Of a DNA stretch of 64,000 nt, positions 8,890-19,917 are shown piece by piece (within the stretch, counting starts at the first letter, position 1; the number at the start of each line of letters is the position of its first letter). The notes beneath the pieces were generated by a model. That model was not told where the DNA came from, did no database searches, and was given only the letters and a program-made list of their open reading frames with translations. Source of the DNA: an uncultured Roseobacter sp. (GTDB lineage: Bacteria > Pseudomonadota > Alphaproteobacteria > Rhodobacterales > Rhodobacteraceae); NCBI RefSeq assembly GCF_947491795.1, contig NZ_CANLKW010000002.1, positions 360,001 to 424,000 of the forward strand, in the 5' to 3' direction. Position numbers and translations under genes: made by a program.

Positions 8890-10200
8890 TTAAAGCACGT
8901 AGCGGCTGATATCCGTGGATTTCGTAAGCTCGCCCAGGTTTTTGTCGACAAAGGCGGCGTTGACGACAATGTCCTCGCCACCACGGTCCGGCGCGGTAAA
9001 GGACAGCTCTTCGAACACCCGCTCCATCACCGTATAAAGGCGCCGCGCGCCGATATTCTCGACCGACTGGTTCACATCTGCCGCGATTTTCGCAAGGGCG
9101 GCGATCCCGTCCGGCTCAAAGCTGACGTTGACCTGCTCCGTGCCCATCAACGCGGTGTATTGCAGGGTCAGCGCATTGTCGGTTTCGGTCAGGATGCGCA
9201 CAAAATCCTCTTCGGTCAGGGCGCGCAGCTCGACCCGGATGGGCAGACGGCCCTGCAGTTCCGGCAGCAGATCAGAGGGTTTGGCGATGTGGAAAGCGCC
9301 TGACGCAATGAAAAGCACGTGGTCTGTTTTCACCGGCCCGTGTTTGGTGCTGACGGTCGTGCCTTCGATCAGGGGCAGCAGATCACGCTGCACGCCTTCG
9401 CGGCTGACATCGCCACCGCGCGCGTCAGACCGTGCACAGACCTTGTCGATTTCATCAAGGAAAACGATACCGTTCTGCTCCACCGCTTCGATGGCGGCAC
9501 GGGTGACGGTTTCGTCGTCCAGCAGCTTGTCCGCTTCTTCGCCGATCAGAATCTCATAGCTCTGCGCGACGGTCATTTTCTTGCGCGTCGTGCGTCCGCC
9601 CATGGCTTTGCCAAAGATATCGCCCAGGTTCATCATCCCGCCGCCCATCGCAGGCTGGCCCGGAATATCCATCATTCCACCAAAAGGGTTTGAGGTGTCG
9701 GCAAGGTCCAGTTCGATCTCTGTGTCATCAAGCTCGCCGTTTTTGAGCTTTTTGCGAAACATCTCGCGCGTGCTTTCGCGCGCATCGGTGCCTGCAATGG
9801 CCTCGATCACGCGCTCCTCTGCCGCCTTATGTGCGTTCGCTTTGACGTCATCGCGCATGTGGTCGCGCACCATGCTGATGGCACTGTCGACCAGGTCGCG
9901 GATGATCTGTTCCACATCACGGCCGACATAACCGACTTCGGTGAATTTGGTGGCCTCGACCTTGAGAAAGGGAGCCCGGGCCAGTTTTGCCAGACGGCGG
10001 CTGATCTCTGTTTTGCCGACACCGGTGGGGCCGATCATCAGAATGTTTTTCGGGTACACCTCGTCCCGCAGGTCATCGCTCAGCTGTTTGCGACGCCAGC
10101 GATTCCGCAGAGCAACGGCCACTGCACGTTTGGCATCCTTCTGACCAATGATGAATCGGTCGAGTTCTGAAACAATTTCGCGGGGGGTAAGATCGGTCAA
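8890..10200 (-). CDS. hslU: ATP-dependent protease ATPase subunit HslU
   Basis: HslU is the AAA+ unfoldase that feeds substrates to the HslV peptidase. It has Walker A ([14 protein letters not shown]), Walker B ([10 protein letters not shown]), the long intermediate I-domain and the C-terminal sensor-2 region ([19 protein letters not shown]), with the conserved C-terminal hydrophobic end that docks into HslV. I chose a TTG start at 10200: it gives 436 residues beginning [19 protein letters not shown], as in the family, and an AGGACAGG lies just upstream. An upstream ATG at 10290 would add 30 unconserved residues. It is separated from hslV by two other genes. Confidence 0.95.
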   Translation of the reverse strand: MTDLTPREIVSELDRFIIGQKDAKRAVAVALRNRWRRKQLSDDLRDEVYPKNILMIGPTGVGKTEISRRLAKLARAPFLKVEATKFTEVGYVGRDVEQIIRDLVDSAISMVRDHMRDDVKANAHKAAEERVIEAIAGTDARESTREMFRKKLKNGELDDTEIELDLADTSNPFGGMMDIPGQPAMGGGMMNLGDIFGKAMGGRTTRKKMTVAQSYEILIGEEADKLLDDETVTRAAIEAVEQNGIVFLDEIDKVCARSDARGGDVSREGVQRDLLPLIEGTTVSTKHGPVKTDHVLFIASGAFHIAKPSDLLPELQGRLPIRVELRALTEEDFVRILTETDNALTLQYTALMGTEQVNVSFEPDGIAALAKIAADVNQSVENIGARRLYTVMERVFEELSFTAPDRGGEDIVVNAAFVDKNLGELTKSTDISRYVL

Positions 10201-10367
10201 AGGCCTGTCCTGAAGTCTGTTTGTTACAACGGATGTAAGGATCAGGGCCGGAAACGCAACCTGATACACGAAATGATCCCGGCCTGTCACGTCGCGGTGA
10301 GGTTACTGTTGTTATTTTTCCGCGCACGTATGTTGGGGCCATCACACACACCCGAAAGGAACACCCC

Positions 10368-10751
10368 ATGGACCGCCGTCATTTTCTGAACCTGTCAATT
10401 GCTGCTGCGGCCGCGACGCTCGCGCAACCTGTTCTGGCCGGTGGCCATGGTCGCGTTGCCGCGTTCAAAAAGAAAAACAGCTATGCCGTTGGTGGCCGCG
10501 CCGAGATCGCAAAGAAGGGTGACGGCTATGTCATCAATCTGCTCGACGACTTTACCTTTGCCGGCGCGCCCGACCCCAAAATCGCGCTGGGCAAGAACGG
10601 CTATGACAAATCCACACTGATGGGTCTGCTGAAATCCAACAAAGGCGCGTCTTCCTACGAGGTGCCTGCCGGGATCAATCCGGACGATTACAACGAAGTC
10701 TGGATCTGGTGCGAACAGTACAACGTGCCCCTCGCGGTTGCGCAGTTCTGA
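10368..10751 (+). CDS. Tat-exported DM13 domain protein
   Basis: The 127-residue product begins with a twin-arginine signal (MDRRHFLNLSIAAAAATLAQ; predicted cleavage near VLA-GGH). The remainder is a DM13 domain: GGRAEIAKKGDGYVINLLDD, a central Gly/Asn loop, and a C-terminal EVWIWCEQYNVPLAVAQF with the single conserved Cys. DM13 domains are thought to take part in redox or electron transfer in exported proteins. Tat export suggests folding or cofactor loading before transport. An AAAGGA precedes the ATG. It is oriented opposite to its neighbours hslU and the DUF2157-like gene and ends at its own terminator. Confidence 0.8.
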   Translation: MDRRHFLNLSIAAAAATLAQPVLAGGHGRVAAFKKKNSYAVGGRAEIAKKGDGYVINLLDDFTFAGAPDPKIALGKNGYDKSTLMGLLKSNKGASSYEVPAGINPDDYNEVWIWCEQYNVPLAVAQF

Positions 10752-10765
10752 TCGGATTCCGGGGA

Positions 10766-10806
10766 GCCGGTTGTCGCCCTAAACAGAGGGCGGCAACCGG
10801 TGTTTT
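10766..10806 (+). terminator. Rho-independent terminator of the DM13 gene
   Basis: A 15-bp stem (10766-10780 with 10787-10801, two G-U pairs) has a 6-base loop and is followed by G-TTTT. The stop codon of the convergent membrane-protein gene (10779-10781) lies inside the hairpin. Confidence 0.7.
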
Positions 10807-11840
10807 GGAATAAAGCCGGGCAGCATCTGCAAAAGCCCTGCGCGGATGCGTTCCCAGCGGGCGCCCAGAAACACCAGAAAGGCGCCAAGCAGAAGTACGG
10901 TGAACACCGCACCCTCACCGTCAAAAACAGTAGCTGACAACACAACGATGTAACTGATCGCGGCGATCAGAAAGGACCGCCGGTCAATCACAATGGCGAT
11001 GACCGCAAAGAGTACCATGACCGCGATGAGCATCGAGTTGGACCAGGCGCTTTCAGAATCGAGCAGTGTCAGCGCCAGGGTATTCACCAGCGCCGGTGCT
11101 GCGACCACATGCAGCCAGAAGCCGTTGGCCGCGCGCCGCGTCACCCTGTGGGGGTCCGACATGTCGAACATCATCGCAATCGCAAAGACAACGCAGCCAA
11201 TGCCCAGGGTAATCAGGGCAAAGGGCCCGTCTGCAGACAGCAAAAACAGATCACGCGTGTCTTCCGGTGCGCCGTTGCGGGTGCCCGCAATCAGGATCGA
11301 CACCGCAAACGCCATCACGGCGATGATCGCCAGCGCGAAGGGCACGCGAAAGCGAAACCAGTAGATCAGCATCGCGCCTGTCGCCAGGACGAAAGGCACC
11401 ACCAGGCTGCTGTTGTCGCCCTGGGCGACCATGAATACTTCGGCCAGACCCCCGGCAAACCCATAGCCTGCATTGGCTGCAAACATCAGTGACAGGGCAA
11501 TGGCGGGTGCAACCATGCGGCGGCGGCGGATAAAATACTCTGACAGCAGCCAGATGATTGCGCCACCCACCAGGCCGGACAGTATCAGCGCGTTACGGAT
11601 ATCGCCGCTGTCGATTGTGTAAAAGGTCACAACCCCGATCCAGCCACTGGTCAGAATGGCCAGGCCCAGCACGATAAAGATCTCGTTGAACCCGCGAAAA
11701 AGCTCAAAGGGTTCGTCGCCCGGCTCCAGGTTTTCGCGGGCTCCGCGTCTGCTGTCTGCCAGCGCCTTGAGCGATGCCGCCTGGGCTTCGGTCAGAATAC
11801 CGGCCCCGACAGAGGCGCGCAGATCATCCTTGTCGATCAT
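10779..11840 (-). CDS. Polytopic membrane protein, DUF2157-like
   Basis: The 353-residue product has a soluble N-terminal helix pair ([19 protein letters not shown], typical of DUF2157-like proteins) followed by about ten hydrophobic segments from residue 48 to the C-terminus. No catalytic motif is visible and the function is unknown. Its ATG overlaps the hslV stop by 4 bp (11837-11840), so it is translated with hslV. It sits where hslU would follow hslV in most genomes. Confidence 0.6.
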   Translation of the reverse strand: MIDKDDLRASVGAGILTEAQAASLKALADSRRGARENLEPGDEPFELFRGFNEIFIVLGLAILTSGWIGVVTFYTIDSGDIRNALILSGLVGGAIIWLLSEYFIRRRRMVAPAIALSLMFAANAGYGFAGGLAEVFMVAQGDNSSLVVPFVLATGAMLIYWFRFRVPFALAIIAVMAFAVSILIAGTRNGAPEDTRDLFLLSADGPFALITLGIGCVVFAIAMMFDMSDPHRVTRRAANGFWLHVVAAPALVNTLALTLLDSESAWSNSMLIAVMVLFAVIAIVIDRRSFLIAAISYIVVLSATVFDGEGAVFTVLLLGAFLVFLGARWERIRAGLLQMLPGFIPKHRLPPSV

Positions 11841-12394
11841 TTGGTGATCTTTTCGACCGTCAGATTGCCGTTCGTGTAGACGCAGATGTCTGCAGCGATG
11901 GCCATGGCGTCGCGCGCCACCGCCTCGGCATCCCGGTCGCTGTCCATCATACCGCGCGCCGCCGCGAGCGCATAATTGCCGCCCGACCCGATGGCGGTGA
12001 CGTCATGTTCCGGCTCCAGCACATCACCAGCGCCGGTAATGACAAAAATATCCGACCCGTCGGACACAATGAGCATTGCTTCGAGCTTTTGCAGGTATTT
12101 ATCGGTGCGCCAGTCCTTGGCCAGCTCGACACTGGCGCGTGCCAGCTGCCCCGGCGTGGCTTCCAGCTTGGTTTCTAACCGTTCCAGAAGCGTAAAGGCA
12201 TCCGCCGTTGATCCGGCAAAGCCGCAGACCACGTCGTATCCGCCCGGGCTGAGACGACGCACCTTGCGCGCGGAACCTTTGATCACCGTCTGACCAAGAG
12301 AGACCTGACCATCACCTGCGATCACGACCTCACCGTCCTTTTTGACACCAATGATCGTCGTGCCGTGCCAGCCGGGGAATTCTTCGCGCGCCAT
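11837..12394 (-). CDS. hslV: ATP-dependent protease peptidase subunit HslV
   Basis: HslV is the proteasome-like threonine peptidase of HslVU. In the 185-residue protein the propeptide ([11 protein letters not shown]) would be removed to expose the catalytic Thr12 ([10 protein letters not shown]). The conserved [26 protein letters not shown] and [15 protein letters not shown] blocks are present. It opens a two-gene unit with the DUF2157-like gene. A terminator for trxA lies between it and the upstream gene, so it needs its own promoter in 12395-12479. Confidence 0.96.
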   Translation of the reverse strand: MAREEFPGWHGTTIIGVKKDGEVVIAGDGQVSLGQTVIKGSARKVRRLSPGGYDVVCGFAGSTADAFTLLERLETKLEATPGQLARASVELAKDWRTDKYLQKLEAMLIVSDGSDIFVITGAGDVLEPEHDVTAIGSGGNYALAAARGMMDSDRDAEAVARDAMAIAADICVYTNGNLTVEKITK

Positions 12395-12479
12395 GATGGT
12401 CTCCTCTCGTCACCTGCCCGACTATATGGCGTGGGTGCAGGACAGGTACAAGGCTCTGATCGGGAGGCCGCCGCCCAAC

Positions 12480-12507
12480 AAAAAAGGGCGCTCCAACCGG
12501 AACGCCC
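12480..12507 (-). terminator. Rho-independent terminator after trxA
   Basis: Read leftward: GGGCGTTCC, loop GGTT, GGAGCGCCC (9-bp stem, one G-U pair), then six T. This is a strong terminator ending the trxA transcript and the long series of genes upstream of it. Confidence 0.85.
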
Positions 12508-12530
12508 TGAATTCTGGGTGTCTGAAAGGA

Positions 12531-12851
12531 TCAGATCGCGTCTTCGATCCAGCTTTGCAGCGCGGCTTTGGGTTTTGCGCCCGCCATGTTGGACACGACC
12601 TGACCGTCCTTGAAAATGAACAGCGCCGGGATACCGCGCACACCCATCTGGGCCGGGGCATTCGGGTTCTCGTCAACGTTCACTTTGACGATTTTGATCT
12701 TGCCGTCCATTTCGGCAGACAGCTCCTCCAGCGAGGGGCCGATCTGTTTACAGGGGCCGCACCAGGGCGCCCAGAAATCCACCACAACGGGGATTTCGGA
12801 ATTTTTCACTTCGGCGTCGAATGTGTCGTCTGTTACTGCGACCGTGGCCAT
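12531..12851 (-). CDS. trxA: Thioredoxin 1
   Basis: TrxA is the general cytosolic disulfide reductase. The start at 12851 follows AGGAGAG by 4 bases and gives a standard 106-residue thioredoxin. It has the active site WCGPC (Cys31, Cys34), the buried Asp in VVVDFW, and the cis-Pro loop [11 protein letters not shown]. It is the last gene of the leftward series that includes addB and addA and is followed at once by a strong terminator. Confidence 0.95.
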   Translation of the reverse strand: MATVAVTDDTFDAEVKNSEIPVVVDFWAPWCGPCKQIGPSLEELSAEMDGKIKIVKVNVDENPNAPAQMGVRGIPALFIFKDGQVVSNMAGAKPKAALQSWIEDAI

Positions 12852-12888
12852 GATGCTCTCCTGACAGGCAAGTGCTTGGAGCGTGAAC

Positions 12889-15800
12889 CTAGGTACGCTG
12901 CCCGCTCTCGTCAAGATATTGCGCGCTTTGTAACGACTGCGTCACGATTTCGTGCGGCAGATGCATGAGCGTCGCCCGGTTTGTCCACAAAACCGCCGTC
13001 TGGATATCCCTGTGCGGGTACACAGAGGCCAGCGCGCGGGCATAGGCACCCATCTGACGCAAAATCCCCTCCGGACAGGCCTCTGGCCGGTCGGGCACGG
13101 CGCGGTTGGTTTTGAAATCAACGGCCAGAACGGCACTGTCCGAGACAATCAACCGGTCAATGACGCCAAACACCCTGTCCTCTCCCCATGGCGCGGACAC
13201 CGAAACCTCTGCCAGGGTATCGGGCGCAAAAAGATGCTGCAGCGCCGGGTTTGTGAGAACCTGTCTTGCCTCACTTTCAGCTTCCGCCAGATCACCGGTT
13301 GGTGTGTCCGGCCCGCCCAGTCCGGCGCAGATCGCAGACCAGTCAGATTGCGGGGCTGCGGACATATGCTCCAGCATGACATGCACGAGCGAGCCGTATG
13401 CTTTGGCTTCGTCCTCATCACGCCCTTCGGTCCCGGGCAGCGCCTTGGCCCCGCCCAGCTCAGAGGGCGTGATCACCTTTTGTGCTGCAGCGGGCGGCGG
13501 TGCCGGACTGTCGTAGAACGCGGGTACGGCCACCTCCCCGGGCACTGACCGCTCTGGCCGGATCACCGGCAAAGCTTCCCAGTCCCCATGCGCCAGCCGC
13601 CGGACGGTCCGGCCCAGAAAATCCGCGTCCCCGGCACCGGCATCGTCCATTGCCGCACTGACCAGCTGATACCAGCTGTCGTTGTTTTTCGACAACTCGC
13701 CTGCAGCCGCCACGATCAGCCACTTTTCCGCCCGTGTCAGAGCCACATACAGCAGACGCAGGCGCTCTTCGCGCTGCGCCTCCTTCATCTCCTGAACACG
13801 GTCAGCCATGGCTGCCGGCATATCCGCGCTGGCCGATTTCCAGACCGGCGTGCCATCGATGTTCAGGATGTCATCGCGGATGGTAATGTCGCGCTTTGCG
13901 GTGTCGGGCAGGATGACAATCGGTGCTTCCAGCCCTTTGGAGCCATGCACTGTCATCACGCGGATCTGGTCAGAGGCATTGTCCGTCTGGCGTTTGATCT
14001 CCAGGTCGTCCGTCTGCATCCACACCAGAAAACCTGTCAGACCGGGGATGCTGGTGCGTTCATAGGCCAGCGCCTGGGACAGCAGCGCATTGATCCCGTC
14101 CTCTGCCTCAGAGCCCAGCCGTGCGAGCAGTTTGCGGCGGCCACCATGCCGCGTCAGAATCCGCTCGATCAGATCATAGGGCCGCAGGAAATCCGTCTGC
14201 GCCCGCAGGTCGTGCAATATGGCGAGCGTTTCGGGATAGAGGTCTTCCTTGTCGCGCAGCGCCTGCCACAGATGCTTTTCCGTACGCCGGTGGGCCAGCG
14301 TGAAAAGGTCCTGCTCCGTCCAGCCAAAGAGCGGCGATTTCAGGGCTGCCGCCAGCGACAGACTGTCCTCGGCAACAGCCAGAAAAGACAACAGTGCCGC
14401 CAGATCCCGCACGGCCAGTTCCGCCCCGACCTTGAGGCGGTCCGCCCCGGCAATCGGCAGACCCGCCTTTTTGCACGCCCGGATAATTTCGGAAAAGAGA
14501 TCAGACCGCCGCTGGACGAGGATCAGAAAGTCGCCGGGTGTCACGGGGCGGCGCGCGGCCTGCCCGCCTGTTGATTCATCCGCCGGGATGGTCTGGCCGG
14601 TCGCGATCATGTCTCGGATATTGCCCGCGATCTGTTCGGCCAGCAGCACCGAATGGTGCGTCGTGCTGCGCCGGTCGAGCGGGTCGAACCATGCGCGGTC
14701 GTCCTCGTCCTTTTGTGTTTCCGTCAGTGGCCACAGATCCACGCGCCCGGGCAACTCTCTCCTGAACGCCAGATGCCGGCCATCTGTGCCAAAGCCTGCG
14801 GCCGCCTCATCCGCAAAGGTTCCGTCGACGAGCCGCAGGATCGCATCTGAGGAGCGGAACGAATATTCCAGTGTCAGGCTCTGAAAGTCATGGTCGGCGG
14901 CCTCCAGCTTGTCCCGGAATTCGCGCTCCATCCGGTCAAATTCACGCGGGTCCGCCCCCTGAAAGGAATAGATCGACTGTTTTTTGTCTCCCACCACAAA
15001 CAGGGTGCGCGCTGTGTCCGCGCGCGCGCCCTCCCCGCTGGAAAACTCCGCTGCCAGTTTGCGGATCACATCCCATTGCGCCGGGCTGGTGTCCTGCGCC
15101 TCGTCCACGAGGATGTGATCGATGCCGCCGTCAATCCTGTAAAGCACCCAGGCCGCCACCGCGGGATCGGTGAGCAACTGCCGTGCCTTGAGGATCAGAT
15201 CATCAAAGTCCAGCCAGCCGCGCAGCATCTTCTGCTCTTCGTAGAGGGCAAGAAACCGCGCGGCAAAGCGGTGCAGGGCCAGCGTCTTTTCCGCAGCTAT
15301 CAGCACCAGCCGTGCCTGCCGTGCGTCGGCGACGCGCTCCATAAAGGCGTCGATATCTGCCTCAACAGCGCTGAGTTTTTCACGGGCCCCTTTGGTCAGC
15401 GCCGGGCGCGATGTGCCTGCAACTTTGGCCGCAAACGCAGATGCACCGGATGCATAAAGAAAGACCTGTTCCAGCTGCGGCAGCGCGGTGAAGTCCAGTG
15501 GGTGGATCGCTGCCAGCCGGTCCGCCAGTTTCTGATCGGTTGATCCCGATGCGCGCGCCACGGGCAGAACAGCATCAATCAGGTCCTGCTCATCGCCGGT
15601 AAAGACGGCATCCTCAATCGCTTGCTGCGACAGCCCCGGCTCTGCCCCGAAAAGCGTCAGGGCCTCTGCCGGTGTGCAGGGCTGGCGGAGCCGGTCGCGG
15701 AACCGCACCATTGCGCCGGTCAGCCCGGCGAAATCCTCGCCCGTATAGTGCCGCGCCAGGCCAGCCACCAGAGGCGCATCGGGGCCGTCGGCCATTTCAT

Positions 15801-16284
15801 CCACAATCTCTGTGCGCAGCAGTTCGGCGGCCCTGTCCTCGATCTCGGTAAACTGCGGGCTGACCTGTGCTTCGAGCGGAAAGCGCCGCAACAGAGACGC
15901 ACAAAAGGAGTGGATGGTCTGGATTTTCAACCCGCCCGGGGTTTCAATCGCGCGGGCAAAAAGTGTCCGGGCGTCGCGCAGACGATCTGCATCCACCACC
16001 CCTTTCGCTCCCAGGTCAGTGAGCGAGGCCCGCAGCGCGTCGTCCTCCAGCATGGCCCATTCACCCAGACGCCGGAAAAGTCTGTTCTGCATCTCTGACG
16101 CGGCGGCTTTGGTATAGGTCAGACACAGAATGTGTTGCGGCTGAACCCCTTCGAGCAACAGCCGCGCCACTCTGTCTGTGAGCACACGTGTCTTGCCCGA
16201 ACCGGCATTTGCGGCCAGCCAGGTCGATGCATCGGGTCGCGCGGCGCGGACCTGAGCTTCTGTCGCATCATCCCTCGCGATCAT
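12889..16284 (-). CDS. addA: Double-strand break repair helicase-nuclease AddA
   Basis: AddA is the UvrD-type helicase and nuclease subunit of AddAB, the alphaproteobacterial counterpart of RecBCD. The 1131-residue protein (ATG at 16284, overlapping the addB stop as ATGA) has Walker A ([16 protein letters not shown]), the helicase motif [11 protein letters not shown], the [14 protein letters not shown] motif, [19 protein letters not shown], and a C-terminal PD-(D/E)XK nuclease domain with [11 protein letters not shown]. With AddB it resects DNA ends for RecA. The gene order addB-addA-trxA is tight, 37 bp to trxA. Confidence 0.95.
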   Translation of the reverse strand: MIARDDATEAQVRAARPDASTWLAANAGSGKTRVLTDRVARLLLEGVQPQHILCLTYTKAAASEMQNRLFRRLGEWAMLEDDALRASLTDLGAKGVVDADRLRDARTLFARAIETPGGLKIQTIHSFCASLLRRFPLEAQVSPQFTEIEDRAAELLRTEIVDEMADGPDAPLVAGLARHYTGEDFAGLTGAMVRFRDRLRQPCTPAEALTLFGAEPGLSQQAIEDAVFTGDEQDLIDAVLPVARASGSTDQKLADRLAAIHPLDFTALPQLEQVFLYASGASAFAAKVAGTSRPALTKGAREKLSAVEADIDAFMERVADARQARLVLIAAEKTLALHRFAARFLALYEEQKMLRGWLDFDDLILKARQLLTDPAVAAWVLYRIDGGIDHILVDEAQDTSPAQWDVIRKLAAEFSSGEGARADTARTLFVVGDKKQSIYSFQGADPREFDRMEREFRDKLEAADHDFQSLTLEYSFRSSDAILRLVDGTFADEAAAGFGTDGRHLAFRRELPGRVDLWPLTETQKDEDDRAWFDPLDRRSTTHHSVLLAEQIAGNIRDMIATGQTIPADESTGGQAARRPVTPGDFLILVQRRSDLFSEIIRACKKAGLPIAGADRLKVGAELAVRDLAALLSFLAVAEDSLSLAAALKSPLFGWTEQDLFTLAHRRTEKHLWQALRDKEDLYPETLAILHDLRAQTDFLRPYDLIERILTRHGGRRKLLARLGSEAEDGINALLSQALAYERTSIPGLTGFLVWMQTDDLEIKRQTDNASDQIRVMTVHGSKGLEAPIVILPDTAKRDITIRDDILNIDGTPVWKSASADMPAAMADRVQEMKEAQREERLRLLYVALTRAEKWLIVAAAGELSKNNDSWYQLVSAAMDDAGAGDADFLGRTVRRLAHGDWEALPVIRPERSVPGEVAVPAFYDSPAPPPAAAQKVITPSELGGAKALPGTEGRDEDEAKAYGSLVHVMLEHMSAAPQSDWSAICAGLGGPDTPTGDLAEAESEARQVLTNPALQHLFAPDTLAEVSVSAPWGEDRVFGVIDRLIVSDSAVLAVDFKTNRAVPDRPEACPEGILRQMGAYARALASVYPHRDIQTAVLWTNRATLMHLPHEIVTQSLQSAQYLDESGQRT

Positions 16285-19241
16285 GTCAGATCCTCCGGCG
16301 CGACTTCGTCCGTGGCATCCCATTCGCCGAACCGCGCCAGCAGGTCATAGTCACCGGCAAACGTCTCTGTCAGCATCATACGACGGGAAGAGAACCCCTG
16401 GCCGGGATCCAGGTAGGCTTCGATCAGCCGGCGCAGGTTTTGCAGAACCTCGGCGGGCGGTTCTTTGTCCAGGGGCGCTTCTTCTTCCTTGAGATCAGAG
16501 CCTAACCCAAGGAAAACCGCCCGTCTGACAGGGCGCGGCCCCAAGGCTTCAAACGCACCCTGCTCGATCATCGCGGCTTCGATCAGCAGTTGCTTGTCAA
16601 AGGTGGCCTGCTGTTTTGTGGTCGGTGGCGTGCCGGTTTTGTAGTCATAGAGCAGCACGTCGCCCGCGTCGGTTTCATCGATCCTGTCCGCGCGGGCAGA
16701 AAGCTCAAACCCGATATCAGGCCATTTCAGTATGGCACGCGCCTGACGTTCCATCGCGACGGGCGAGGCGATTTTCCGACGCGCTTTCTCGGCTGTGACA
16801 AACCGGTCGGCGATCCGTTCGATACGCGCCTGCCAGAGACTGCGTGCGGCGGGCCAGGGGACGTTTGGTTCCAGAATACCGGCGGCTGTGCGCGTCAGAT
16901 GCCCGGCTGATATCAGGTCAGGATTATCAAGACTGTCGCGCACAAAGCGTTCCAGAATGTCGTGCAGAACGATCCCGCGCAAAAGTGCATCGGGCGTCTG
17001 GACCAGCGGCCCCAGAGGCCGCAGGCGCAACACGTGCCGCGCATAAACGGCATATGGATCGCGGATCAGGCGCTTGATCTCTGTCACCGACAGATGGCCG
17101 GGCCGCGCGGCGGCAGGCGGGCGCGGCGACGGGCGCGGCGCAGGGGGTACGGATGTGACCGCTTCGGACTTCTGTGCCAGCCGCAGCCATTCATCCCCGC
17201 GATCTGTCATCGCCCGCAGGGCCTCGGGGCCGCCATTGGTGCGCAAACCCTCCAGCAGATTGCCCAGGCGGTTCAGCCAGCGGGATGCCACGGTTTCAGC
17301 ATCATCCGACCGAACAGAGCGCGTCAGCCAGACTTCGGGCGCGCCGATTGCCTGCTGATAGTCGTGCGCGGACAGACCGATGCGCCTCTCGGGCAGCAGC
17401 AGCCCGGCGTCATGGCGCAGGCGGCGGTTCAGCCAGGGGTCGGGTTTCGGGGCCTCGGGCCATGTACCATCATTAAGCCCGGCCAGAATGACCAGATCAG
17501 CACCGTGGACCCGTGCCTCGAGCGTGCCCCAGATCATGATCCCGGGATGCGGCGCGTCGCGGTCCCGCACTTCGCCCTCGGCCAGCAGCGCGCCGACCAG
17601 ATCGGCGTAATCTGCGGCATTCAGAGACCCGCCAAAGCCCGCGTTCTGGCGCAGTTTCTGCATGACGTCACGCGCCTGTTGCCCCGCTTTTTTGAGCCAG
17701 AGCTCACCCGGGTCCGCGCCCTCTGGCCCCCTGGAAATCGTCTCTGACAAGGCAATATGTGTCTCTGTACGCTCGGAAAGGCTCAGGGTTTTATGTCCCT
17801 CGCTGTGTCCCGTCAGGGTGTCCCCGACCCAACGCACCCAGGTGTCGAGGGCGTCCTGTTGTGCACGGTCTTCAAAGCTGTTCTGCATCAGTATGAGCAA
17901 CGCGTCTGTGTCCGGCCAGGCCAGGCCGCGCTCGCGGATCCGCAGCTCCAGACGCTGCGTGTTCAGGATGTGCCGGTTCCGCCCGGCGGCGGAATGCGTC
18001 AGCGGATGCCGCAACAGGGTGATCAGAGTTTCGGTGTCCGGACGCCTGTGAAAAAGCCGGGCGGTGTGCCGCAGAAACCGCCCTGGTGGAGACAGATGCA
18101 AGGGCGCGCCTGCGGAATCGTCAGGCAGAATATCCCAGCGGTCGAGGGCTGCCGTAACCTGGCGGGTCAGCATCCTGTCGGGCGTGATCAGGGCAGCCGT
18201 CTGCCCCTCCTCTGCTGCTTTGCGCAGCCGCATCGCAATGGTCAGCGCCTCGAGCCGTGGCGTGGGCGCGCGCACCAGGGTGATGTCGCGTGTGGCATCG
18301 GCAATATGTTCCAGCGCCGGGCCCTCGCTCAGCCAGGCGTCCGTCACCGGGGCGGGCCGTAACGACAAAGACACCAGCGCATTGCGCGCGGCCGACGGTG
18401 GCAGCGCATCCGTCCAGGGGGCGATACCCTCCCGGTTCAGGCCAAGGTCTTTCATCAGGCGGTAGAAACGATACTGCGGATGATCCTCGGACAGCATCGC
18501 ATCTTCCAGCTGCGCCCATACCCGGGAAGACATGCCAAAATCAAACCCGGGCAGGATCAGCGCGCCCTGCGGCAGGCGCGCCACTGCATGCATCAGCAGT
18601 GCGGTTGTACCACGCGATCCGGTCGACCCCGCGACGATGACCGGGCCCTGTGGCGGGGTCTCTGACCACCTTTCCGCAATCCCGCTGATCAGCGCGCGCT
18701 GGCGGCCTTCCTTGTCGGCGGCGGTTCCGATCGTTTCCAGATAGGTCTGCGCGATGCCGATAAACTGCTGTGCCCGCTGCCAGTGCCCTGACTGGTCCGT
18801 CACATCCAGTTCGGCCAGTTTTTCGGGCAGCACCCCTTCGCCCTGCATTTCGTCCATCAGCGCCGCGAGACTGTCCGTCAGCGCATAAAGCGAGCCGCGC
18901 GGCGCAAGTTCCGGCTGGCGGTCCAGCAGCCGGGACACCAGTGAACTCAGCTCAAGCCGGCGGCGCAGTGCAGGGACAGCCGGTGGCACACAAAGCCCCG
19001 GCTGCAGCAGATCGAGATCAGACAAAAGCAGGATTTTTGGCAGTAACAGAGCCTGTTTTCTGTGAAAGAGCTCCCGGATGCGCCGTTGCATCCGCGCGGT
19101 GTTCACGATCAGCGTGACGCGGGCCATGGCGTCAGGCGGCTGGTCGTTCAGACGGGTGCATATCCCGTCCACGAGCGCGCGCGGGAAATCAATCCCGGGG
19201 GCCACACCAAAGACCCGCGGCTGATCAGAGGCGCTAAACAT
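16281..19241 (-). CDS. addB: Double-strand break repair protein AddB
   Basis: AddB is the second nuclease/inactivated-helicase subunit of AddAB. The 986-residue protein has a degenerate helicase-like N-terminal part, a PGFDFGMSSRVW block, and a C-terminal PD-(D/E)XK nuclease with DVLLYDYKTGTPPTTKQ (the D-x-K catalytic pair). It belongs to the alphaproteobacterial AddB branch. Its ATG lies 8 bp inside the end of murU, and its stop overlaps addA. Confidence 0.93.
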   Translation of the reverse strand: MFSASDQPRVFGVAPGIDFPRALVDGICTRLNDQPPDAMARVTLIVNTARMQRRIRELFHRKQALLLPKILLLSDLDLLQPGLCVPPAVPALRRRLELSSLVSRLLDRQPELAPRGSLYALTDSLAALMDEMQGEGVLPEKLAELDVTDQSGHWQRAQQFIGIAQTYLETIGTAADKEGRQRALISGIAERWSETPPQGPVIVAGSTGSRGTTALLMHAVARLPQGALILPGFDFGMSSRVWAQLEDAMLSEDHPQYRFYRLMKDLGLNREGIAPWTDALPPSAARNALVSLSLRPAPVTDAWLSEGPALEHIADATRDITLVRAPTPRLEALTIAMRLRKAAEEGQTAALITPDRMLTRQVTAALDRWDILPDDSAGAPLHLSPPGRFLRHTARLFHRRPDTETLITLLRHPLTHSAAGRNRHILNTQRLELRIRERGLAWPDTDALLILMQNSFEDRAQQDALDTWVRWVGDTLTGHSEGHKTLSLSERTETHIALSETISRGPEGADPGELWLKKAGQQARDVMQKLRQNAGFGGSLNAADYADLVGALLAEGEVRDRDAPHPGIMIWGTLEARVHGADLVILAGLNDGTWPEAPKPDPWLNRRLRHDAGLLLPERRIGLSAHDYQQAIGAPEVWLTRSVRSDDAETVASRWLNRLGNLLEGLRTNGGPEALRAMTDRGDEWLRLAQKSEAVTSVPPAPRPSPRPPAAARPGHLSVTEIKRLIRDPYAVYARHVLRLRPLGPLVQTPDALLRGIVLHDILERFVRDSLDNPDLISAGHLTRTAAGILEPNVPWPAARSLWQARIERIADRFVTAEKARRKIASPVAMERQARAILKWPDIGFELSARADRIDETDAGDVLLYDYKTGTPPTTKQQATFDKQLLIEAAMIEQGAFEALGPRPVRRAVFLGLGSDLKEEEAPLDKEPPAEVLQNLRRLIEAYLDPGQGFSSRRMMLTETFAGDYDLLARFGEWDATDEVAPEDLT

Positions 19242-19917
19242 TCGCGCGGCTCAGCATGGTTTCTGCAAGGCCAATACCTTCGGGGTGGCCCACGTCACAC
19301 CATTGACCGGTGTGGTGAATACCAAAAAGGCGGCCGTGCGTCAGCATCATGTCCCACACGCGGTTCAGCGAAAAGACACTGTCCGTAATTTCATGAAGCA
19401 GTTCTGTTTTGATGATCTGGGCGCCGCCGTAGATGTCGCCGGGCCCCCTGCTCAGCCGCCCCGCATTGTCCGGGACAAAATCGCCAGCGCCGAGGCGACC
19501 GACTGCCCGGGCGGGCGGCACGCACATCAGCAGGCCGTCCATCTGATGCGGGTCCCAGGCGCGCAACAGGGCCGACAGCGGATTGGGGCCGGTCCAGACC
19601 GCATCGGTGTTCAGTGTCATGACCGGACCGGAGCCAAGCAGCGGCAGCGCGTTCCGTAATCCGCCACCAGTGTCCAGAATGTCGGGTTTTTCGACAATCG
19701 TCTGCACGCCGCGTGGGGTCAGATGAGCGGCCAGCTGCCGGGGCATATAGTGCAGGTTTGCCACGATATTTTCCGGCGATACCCCGGTCGCGATGTCGAT
19801 TGCATAGTCAATCAGACATCTGCCGGACACCGGTATCATGGGTTTAGGCATGTAATCGGTCAGCGGCCGCATGCGCGTGCCAAAACCGGCAGCAAAAAGC
19901 ATGACAGACGGGGTCAC
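19234..19917 (-). CDS. murU: N-acetylmuramate alpha-1-phosphate uridylyltransferase
   Basis: MurU converts MurNAc-1-phosphate to UDP-MurNAc in the fosfomycin-insensitive peptidoglycan recycling route. The start chosen is the GTG at 19917 (overlapping the amgK stop as GTGA), giving 227 residues close to the known MurU length. The nucleotidyltransferase signature AAGFGTRMRPLTDYMPKPM starts at about residue 8. The NTDAVW motif carries the metal-binding Asp. The adjacent sugar kinase is the best evidence that this is MurU rather than another sugar-1-P nucleotidyltransferase. Confidence 0.88.
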   Translation of the reverse strand: MTPSVMLFAAGFGTRMRPLTDYMPKPMIPVSGRCLIDYAIDIATGVSPENIVANLHYMPRQLAAHLTPRGVQTIVEKPDILDTGGGLRNALPLLGSGPVMTLNTDAVWTGPNPLSALLRAWDPHQMDGLLMCVPPARAVGRLGAGDFVPDNAGRLSRGPGDIYGGAQIIKTELLHEITDSVFSLNRVWDMMLTHGRLFGIHHTGQWCDVGHPEGIGLAETMLSRANV

